This document shows positions 6,356-10,168 of a stretch of 10,168 nucleotides of DNA, piece by piece. This DNA is from an uncultured Verrucomicrobiales bacterium (GTDB lineage: Bacteria > Verrucomicrobiota > Verrucomicrobiia > Limisphaerales > JACDHS01): assembly GCA_937983475.1 (NCBI GenBank), contig CALJZV010000546.1:1-10168 (forward strand), given 5' to 3'. Under the pieces are notes generated by a model, which worked only from the letters and a program-made list of their open reading frames with translations, did not search any database and was not told where the DNA came from. Position 1 is the stretch's first letter; every line of letters starts with the position of its first letter. A program made the position numbers and the translations under genes.

Positions 6356-8068
6356 TTAAAAGTATTTTGTCAGGGTGTACAGCACCAGATTCTCATAATA
6401 GCTGTCCAGCGGACGGCTGGAATCATGGGTCTGGTATTGATAGGTCAACCGGGAATCCAATGACTGGGTGTGGCGATACTGGATGCTCGCCCGGGCTGTC
6501 CAGGTTTCTGTGTCAGCCGCAGTCGGGCGGTCATTTTCAATCTTGGAATAAACCGCTCCCCATTGTAAATGCGTGCGCTGTCCGATGTTCCAGGTAAACC
6601 GGAGGCCCGCTCTCGACTCGTCGCCTCCGGAGTCGGTTTTGTCCAAGTCTTCAAAGTGGGACAGGGACCCAAACAGTTCGGCATGCAGCTCGTCGTTGAT
6701 TTTGTAACGGAGCCGGTAAAGCCATTGATCTTCGATGTCCCTGTCCACCTCGGTGACGCTGCGGCTGTATTGAAGGGCGTGATAGATCAAGGGCGTCGGG
6801 TTCTGTTCCAAGCGAACCCGCCAGGTGTAGGATTCGGCATTGTTGTCCCCGCTCCAAAAGTAACCGACTTCCCCAAGCAGGTGGGTGTATTCGGTGACAG
6901 GGCCGTGAATCCCACCTCGCAGCCAGTGATCGGGGTTTTCATCGTAATCATATTTGTCCACCCGATAGCGGGCATACGGCTTGAAACGAAGCGATTCCCG
7001 TTCTGAAATCAGATTCGCAAAGGCGTAATCATAGGTGTTGGGCAAATTCAGGGTGTCGTTTCGGTCGTTGGCGTACCAGCGATTTTCATGAAAAGCCCCC
7101 AGTTCCACGCGTGTGACGGTGGGCAGCATTCGGGTCGCGTAAACGCCCACCAAGTTGCGGGTTTCCAACAGGTTTGTCCCAAGCCGGTCATTTCGTCTGC
7201 GAACACCACTGCCAGTTGAAAAACCTTGGGACCGCGTCCGAAATCGCCCCGCCTGGTCCTGCTCATCAAACGTGACCCCATCAAACAGTTCAAAGTCCAG
7301 ATTGGCCCCAAATCGGCGGTGCCGAACCCGGAAATCGTCAATCAGCTCGATCTCCCATTGCCCCACATACATGTCGTAGGCGATTTGGGCTTGAAACAAG
7401 GGGCTGTAGTCAAATTGAGCCAAGGGATCGTCCACTCCAAAGCCGGCCACGCCAAAGACGTTCTTTAAAGGCAGGTAAATAAAAGCTCCCACGACGCCAA
7501 TGCGGAAATTATCCCCCAATTGCAACAGCGCTCCCAGGCGCAGGCGCAAAATGGCGATGGCCCCGTCGTCCCGGTCCACTTCGTCCAAATCCACGTTGTC
7601 GCTGTAAAGGGCCGACCCCGACAGGGAAATCACGTCAACGTAAAAATTTCCCAGCTTCAGTTCCGAGGTTTCAGGGCGAAGCCCCCGACTTAACGGTGTT
7701 CTGACCGACAGTCCCTGGAAAAAATTGGCATGAAATTTCGCCCCTGCTTCGCCCAATTTAACCGGGAGGGTGCCTCGCAATTTCACATCGCGGAACATAT
7801 CCTCGTAAGGCGGCTCCGTATCGCGCAACACCTCGGAATAGGGAATCCCGATATCCGATTCGGTGTCGGCAATAGGCTGGTCCTTGGACTTTTGGGCCGG
7901 CTCGCTGAGAAGCTTTTCAGACCGGGGGCGCTTGATCAAAGGCTCCACTTGGGCCTCCGATAGCGAGTGAAAACCGGCCAGCGCCAACAGGACGACGCCC
8001 CGGGCAAGCCAGCGCCAAAAGGCGTCAGGCCGCATGCAAGCCGGCGTCGGATGAGGTGTCCGGGGCAT
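6356..8068 (-). CDS. Outer-membrane beta-barrel protein of the polysaccharide cluster
   Basis: The 570-residue product looks like an integral outer-membrane barrel. A signal peptide is clear from about residue 12 (MRPDAFWRW, then a hydrophobic core, cleavage near LSEAQ). About 100 polar, proline-containing residues follow, then from roughly residue 140 long runs of alternating hydrophobic/polar and aromatic residues typical of transmembrane strands (for example ILRLRLGALLQLG, YTWRVRLEQNP). The chain ends LVLYTLTKYF, with the terminal Phe and alternating aromatics of a BAM-recognised beta-signal. The SGSALYSDNVDLDE segment resembles the start of BBP2-type barrels seen in exopolysaccharide loci. 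A GTG at 8071 and an ATG at 8035 are alternative starts; 8035 gives the neatest signal peptide. It follows the small membrane-protein gene by about 20 bases and precedes the OPX gene, suggesting it forms the outer-membrane channel for the polymer. Confidence 0.88.
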   Translation of the reverse strand: MPRTPHPTPACMRPDAFWRWLARGVVLLALAGFHSLSEAQVEPLIKRPRSEKLLSEPAQKSKDQPIADTESDIGIPYSEVLRDTEPPYEDMFRDVKLRGTLPVKLGEAGAKFHANFFQGLSVRTPLSRGLRPETSELKLGNFYVDVISLSGSALYSDNVDLDEVDRDDGAIAILRLRLGALLQLGDNFRIGVVGAFIYLPLKNVFGVAGFGVDDPLAQFDYSPLFQAQIAYDMYVGQWEIELIDDFRVRHRRFGANLDFELFDGVTFDEQDQAGRFRTRSQGFSTGSGVRRRNDRLGTNLLETRNLVGVYATRMLPTVTRVELGAFHENRWYANDRNDTLNLPNTYDYAFANLISERESLRFKPYARYRVDKYDYDENPDHWLRGGIHGPVTEYTHLLGEVGYFWSGDNNAESYTWRVRLEQNPTPLIYHALQYSRSVTEVDRDIEDQWLYRLRYKINDELHAELFGSLSHFEDLDKTDSGGDESRAGLRFTWNIGQRTHLQWGAVYSKIENDRPTAADTETWTARASIQYRHTQSLDSRLTYQYQTHDSSRPLDSYYENLVLYTLTKYF

Positions 8069-8091
8069 CACGGGGGATCGGTATTGAGCGG

Positions 8092-8355
8092 TTAGGAGCG
8101 GCCTTTGGAGTTGTTAAACAGGCCGGGATAATTTTCCTTTTGAATGGAAAACGGAAGATATGCCAGCAGGCCCGCCAACGGGATGCCGACAATCATCAAA
8201 AGCCAAAAAACGCGCTGCTTTTTGGAAAACTGCTGGCTGACAACGCTCGAAATGGCGCACGCCATCACGGCCAACCATAGAAATATGGCCATTGCAGTCA
8301 CTTGGGCATTCGCCTTGGCGGCGTCGAAGCTGAACTTGTAAATTAAATCGGTCAT
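8092..8355 (-). CDS. Small two-helix membrane protein, PLDc_N-like
   Basis: This 87-residue protein has two hydrophobic helices, about 20-40 (TAMAIFLWLAVMACAISSVV) and 49-68, joined by a short basic loop FSKKQR that should face the cytoplasm. The second helix reads FWLLMIVGIPLAGLLAYLPF, resembling the short PLDc_N (phospholipase D nuclease N-terminal-like) family, in which a W-x-x-x-x-x-x-P-x-x-G pattern is common; the likeness is moderate. No enzymatic motif is present. I chose the ATG at 8355; a TTG at 8382 would add nine residues (MAKYYAQTA), and neither has a good ribosome binding site. Its stop lies about 20 bases before the barrel gene, so it appears to be the first gene of the polysaccharide operon. 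Its role is unknown; assembly or membrane anchoring of the export complex is only a guess. Confidence 0.7.
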   Translation of the reverse strand: MTDLIYKFSFDAAKANAQVTAMAIFLWLAVMACAISSVVSQQFSKKQRVFWLLMIVGIPLAGLLAYLPFSIQKENYPGLFNNSKGRS

Positions 8356-8585
8356 AGCTGTCTGAGCGTAGTATTTTGCCAAACATCCACAATGACCCTC
8401 TTTGGCGTGCCTGATGTACTAACCAGAGGCCCCTCATGTGTCGAGTTGATTTTTCTGGAATTGCCTTGCCCCTCCCCCGCAGAATAAGTGCTTGCAGCAA
8501 AAAACTGCGCACTTTGTCCATGTTTTTCACGCTCATACCCTTCCCCCTCCCGTTTTCCGCGTGGAGTTTCCTGCGTCGCGTTGTC
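8356..8585. promoter_or_regulatory. Divergent intergenic region between the polysaccharide operon and the secreted-protein gene
   Basis: The two transcription units point away from each other here, so promoters for both should lie within this stretch. I see no convincing -35/-10 pair on either strand. A spaced inverted repeat GCCAAA (8378-8383) / TTTGGC (8401-8406), with 17 bases between, could be an operator half-site pair but is short enough to occur by chance. A pyrimidine-rich run lies at about 8462-8480. The right end would become coding if the plus-strand gene starts at the ATG at 8520. Confidence 0.4.
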
Positions 8586-10168
8586 ATGCGCATCTGCATT
8601 TTTTTGATATTCGCCTTGTTGGCGTATGTGCCAACCCAAGCCCAGACGCTGAACCTCCCACACCGCGCCGCCAACGCTCCCAGCGGCAGCGAATTCGTCA
8701 ATTTGATAACACCCTTGTCCCGCACCGACCGGGAGAACACGATTTTTTCCCAGTTTGCCGCCGGCAACGTGCCGGGCTGGATGCGGTCGCTGAAGTTGAT
8801 CACCACCAACGGCACCATCAACGGGACCAATTTCACTGTCAGCTATTATGTCACGCCCGATTATCTCGCCGTTGGGGCGGACCTGGATTATTTCCTGACG
8901 CCCATGACGCCGCTGTTGGCCCAGCGACTGGCCAATCTGCTCAATTGCAGCCTGCCCACCCGAAAAATGGTCAATGACATCTGGGCTCAGGCTCCCTGCA
9001 AGCTCTCCCCGGCCCCGATTCCGCCCAGCCCCGCCATGACCACCGTACCGGTGTTTGATCAGCACAACTCGATGGTGCGCACCCAGCGTTTTGCCGTGAC
9101 CAATTCCTTTCCGCTGGGAACGCTCACCGGCGGCGATAAGAAGGACGTGGTGATTTCCGTCCGCATTTACACCAATTTCGCCAATGCCAACATCACCAAG
9201 CCGGTGGTCATCTACGGCTGGCACCAAAGCAACGGCCAGCCCATCCAGCCGGTTTACAACGGCCATGAGGAAACTTACGCCGATTACAGCCACGGCATCC
9301 GCCTGGTGCAGATGGGCATCACGCTCAACGGCCAATCGAACACCGTCACCAATGTGTTGACCAACCCCAACCTCGCCGCGCTATTGAGCGACGAAACCAC
9401 CTTCGCAGGGAATATTCTTCCAATTCCTCGTTACACGGTGCCGCAGACCGGCCCTGCCATTACCACGCAGCCCCACAGCCAGACCGTCAACCCGGGAGCC
9501 ACCGCCACCTTCACGGTCGCGGCCTCTGGAACGCCGCCGCTGGCCTACCAATGGCAAGTTAATGGTTCGCCAATTTCCGGCTCGACCGGCGCGTCTTTGG
9601 CGTTGACCAATGTGCAGCCGGTCCATGCGGGCAGCTACACGGTCACGGTCAGCAACAGCGACGGCAGCACCGGGAGCATCCCGGCGATCCTGCGGGTGAA
9701 CACCTCCAGCCATCCTGTTTTATTTTCTGATAACTTCGACACCAACAGTTCGGCGAACTGGAATGTCTTCTGGGGTTCGGCCAACGCCCTGCCCGATTAC
9801 ACGGTGGACTGGGCGTTCAACTACGGCACCAACACCTACACGTTCAATGGCGCCACAAACCTGATTCCGCGCGCGCCCCATTCCGGAGGCACCACGCGCG
9901 GCTTCAAATCGACGGTGAACAACAACGACACCAACGGCGCACCGTCGGCCGGCAATCTTTATCCTAGAAACAAATCCTTCAGCGGCAACTTCGCCCTCAA
10001 ATGCGATGTGTGGATCAATTATCCGGGTGAGGCGGGCGGCAGTGGCGCGGGCGTCGCTGGCAGCACGGAACACGCGATTTTCGGCATCAATCACCTCGGC
10101 ACACAGGCCAACTGGGCCGCGCCGTCCGCTGCGTCCACCGACGGCCTCTGGTTCGGCATGGCGGGCGA
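8586..10168 (+). CDS. Secreted multidomain protein with uncharacterised conserved domain, Ig-like domain and jelly-roll-like region (runs off right edge)
   Basis: The frame is open from here to the window end (527 codons plus two bases), so the C-terminus is missing. Residues 1-20 (MRICIFLIFALLAYVPTQAQ) form a signal peptide. Residues about 25-280 form a domain with distinctive stretches: FVNLITPLSRTDRE (37-50), SYYVTPDYLAVG (86-97), CSLPTRKMVNDIW (121-133), VVIYGWH (207-213) and YADYSHGIRLV (231-241). I recognise this pattern as a recurring secreted family of unknown function. Residues about 290-372 are an Ig-like domain (ITTQP, YQWQVNG with Trp323, AGSYTVTVSN). From about 378 (LFSDNFDTN) a beta-rich, Asn/Gly/Thr-rich region resembles a concanavalin-like jelly roll. 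An in-frame ATG at 8520 would add 22 residues, but the 8586 start gives a cleaner signal peptide. It is divergent from the polysaccharide operon, so a functional link is unproven. It could bind or modify extracellular glycan, but no catalytic motif proves it. Confidence 0.88.
   Translation, partial: MRICIFLIFALLAYVPTQAQTLNLPHRAANAPSGSEFVNLITPLSRTDRENTIFSQFAAGNVPGWMRSLKLITTNGTINGTNFTVSYYVTPDYLAVGADLDYFLTPMTPLLAQRLANLLNCSLPTRKMVNDIWAQAPCKLSPAPIPPSPAMTTVPVFDQHNSMVRTQRFAVTNSFPLGTLTGGDKKDVVISVRIYTNFANANITKPVVIYGWHQSNGQPIQPVYNGHEETYADYSHGIRLVQMGITLNGQSNTVTNVLTNPNLAALLSDETTFAGNILPIPRYTVPQTGPAITTQPHSQTVNPGATATFTVAASGTPPLAYQWQVNGSPISGSTGASLALTNVQPVHAGSYTVTVSNSDGSTGSIPAILRVNTSSHPVLFSDNFDTNSSANWNVFWGSANALPDYTVDWAFNYGTNTYTFNGATNLIPRAPHSGGTTRGFKSTVNNNDTNGAPSAGNLYPRNKSFSGNFALKCDVWINYPGEAGGSGAGVAGSTEHAIFGINHLGTQANWAAPSAASTDGLWFGMAG

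Noticed and set aside
8440..8475. Possible sigma-54 promoter (TGG...TTGC) on the plus strand
   Set aside because: The spacing between the GG and GC elements is one base short of the strict -24/-12 requirement and the flanking bases do not match.
8114..8836. Minus-strand frame of 240 codons spanning the divergent region
   Set aside because: It overlaps the small membrane-protein gene in another frame and also lies opposite the start of the secreted-protein gene; its product has no coherent domain or membrane pattern.
8352..9335. Long minus-strand frame of 327 codons opposite the secreted-protein gene
   Set aside because: The plus strand here encodes a signal peptide, conserved motifs and, further on, an Ig-like domain in one uninterrupted frame. 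The minus frame is rich in Gly/Arg/His/Gln with no recognisable domain, as expected of a shadow in GC-rich DNA.
9381..10094. Two further minus-strand frames (9381-9713, 9720-10094)
   Set aside because: They lie opposite the Ig-like and jelly-roll-like coding region and have Arg/Gly/Val-rich composition without motifs.

Overview
The window carries a cell-surface polysaccharide gene cluster from a Gram-negative bacterium. The Verrucomicrobiota (Pedosphaerales/Limisphaerales-like) are my best guess at the lineage. That guess rests on the style of the divergent plus-strand gene (signal peptide, an uncharacterised conserved domain, an 'ITTQP...YQWQVNG...AGSYTVTVSN' immunoglobulin-like domain, then a jelly-roll-like region), the moderately GC-rich bases and the scarcity of Shine-Dalgarno sites. 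No rRNA or marker gene is present to prove it.

Seven genes lie head to tail on the minus strand, read from about 8355 down to 1. In transcription order they are: a small two-helix membrane protein (8355-8092), an outer-membrane beta-barrel (8068-6356), a Wza/OPX-type polysaccharide export protein with an N-terminal coiled coil (6246-5125), a Wzc-type co-polymerase fused to a tyrosine kinase (4869-2713), a family 2 glycosyltransferase (2682-1747), a family 4 glycosyltransferase (1719-589), and the N-terminal part of an O-antigen ligase/polymerase-type membrane protein (567-1, running off the left edge). Most junctions are 20-30 bases. The two exceptions are 109 bases before the export protein and 255 bases before the kinase, the latter holding a perfect 10-bp inverted repeat.

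The gene set fits a Wzx/Wzy-type exopolysaccharide pathway. The glycosyltransferases extend a lipid-linked repeat unit, the ligase/polymerase-like protein joins units, the kinase/co-polymerase controls chain length, and the export protein with the barrel carries the chain across the periplasm and outer membrane. No initiating phosphoglycosyltransferase, flippase (Wzx) or phosphatase (Wzb) is in the window; they would have to lie elsewhere.

The most interesting feature is the export machinery. The OPX protein has no lipobox and ends just after its second SLBB domain, so it lacks the C-terminal helix that forms the Wza outer-membrane pore. Directly upstream is a beta-barrel gene ending in a classic C-terminal Phe. 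This matches the composite OPX/beta-barrel translocon idea known from Myxococcus (WzaX/WzpX type), here with an extra coiled-coil domain of about 120 residues on the OPX protein and a small membrane protein at the head of the operon.

To the right of a divergent intergenic region (about 8356-8585), one long plus-strand gene runs off the right edge. It encodes a secreted multidomain protein of unknown function.
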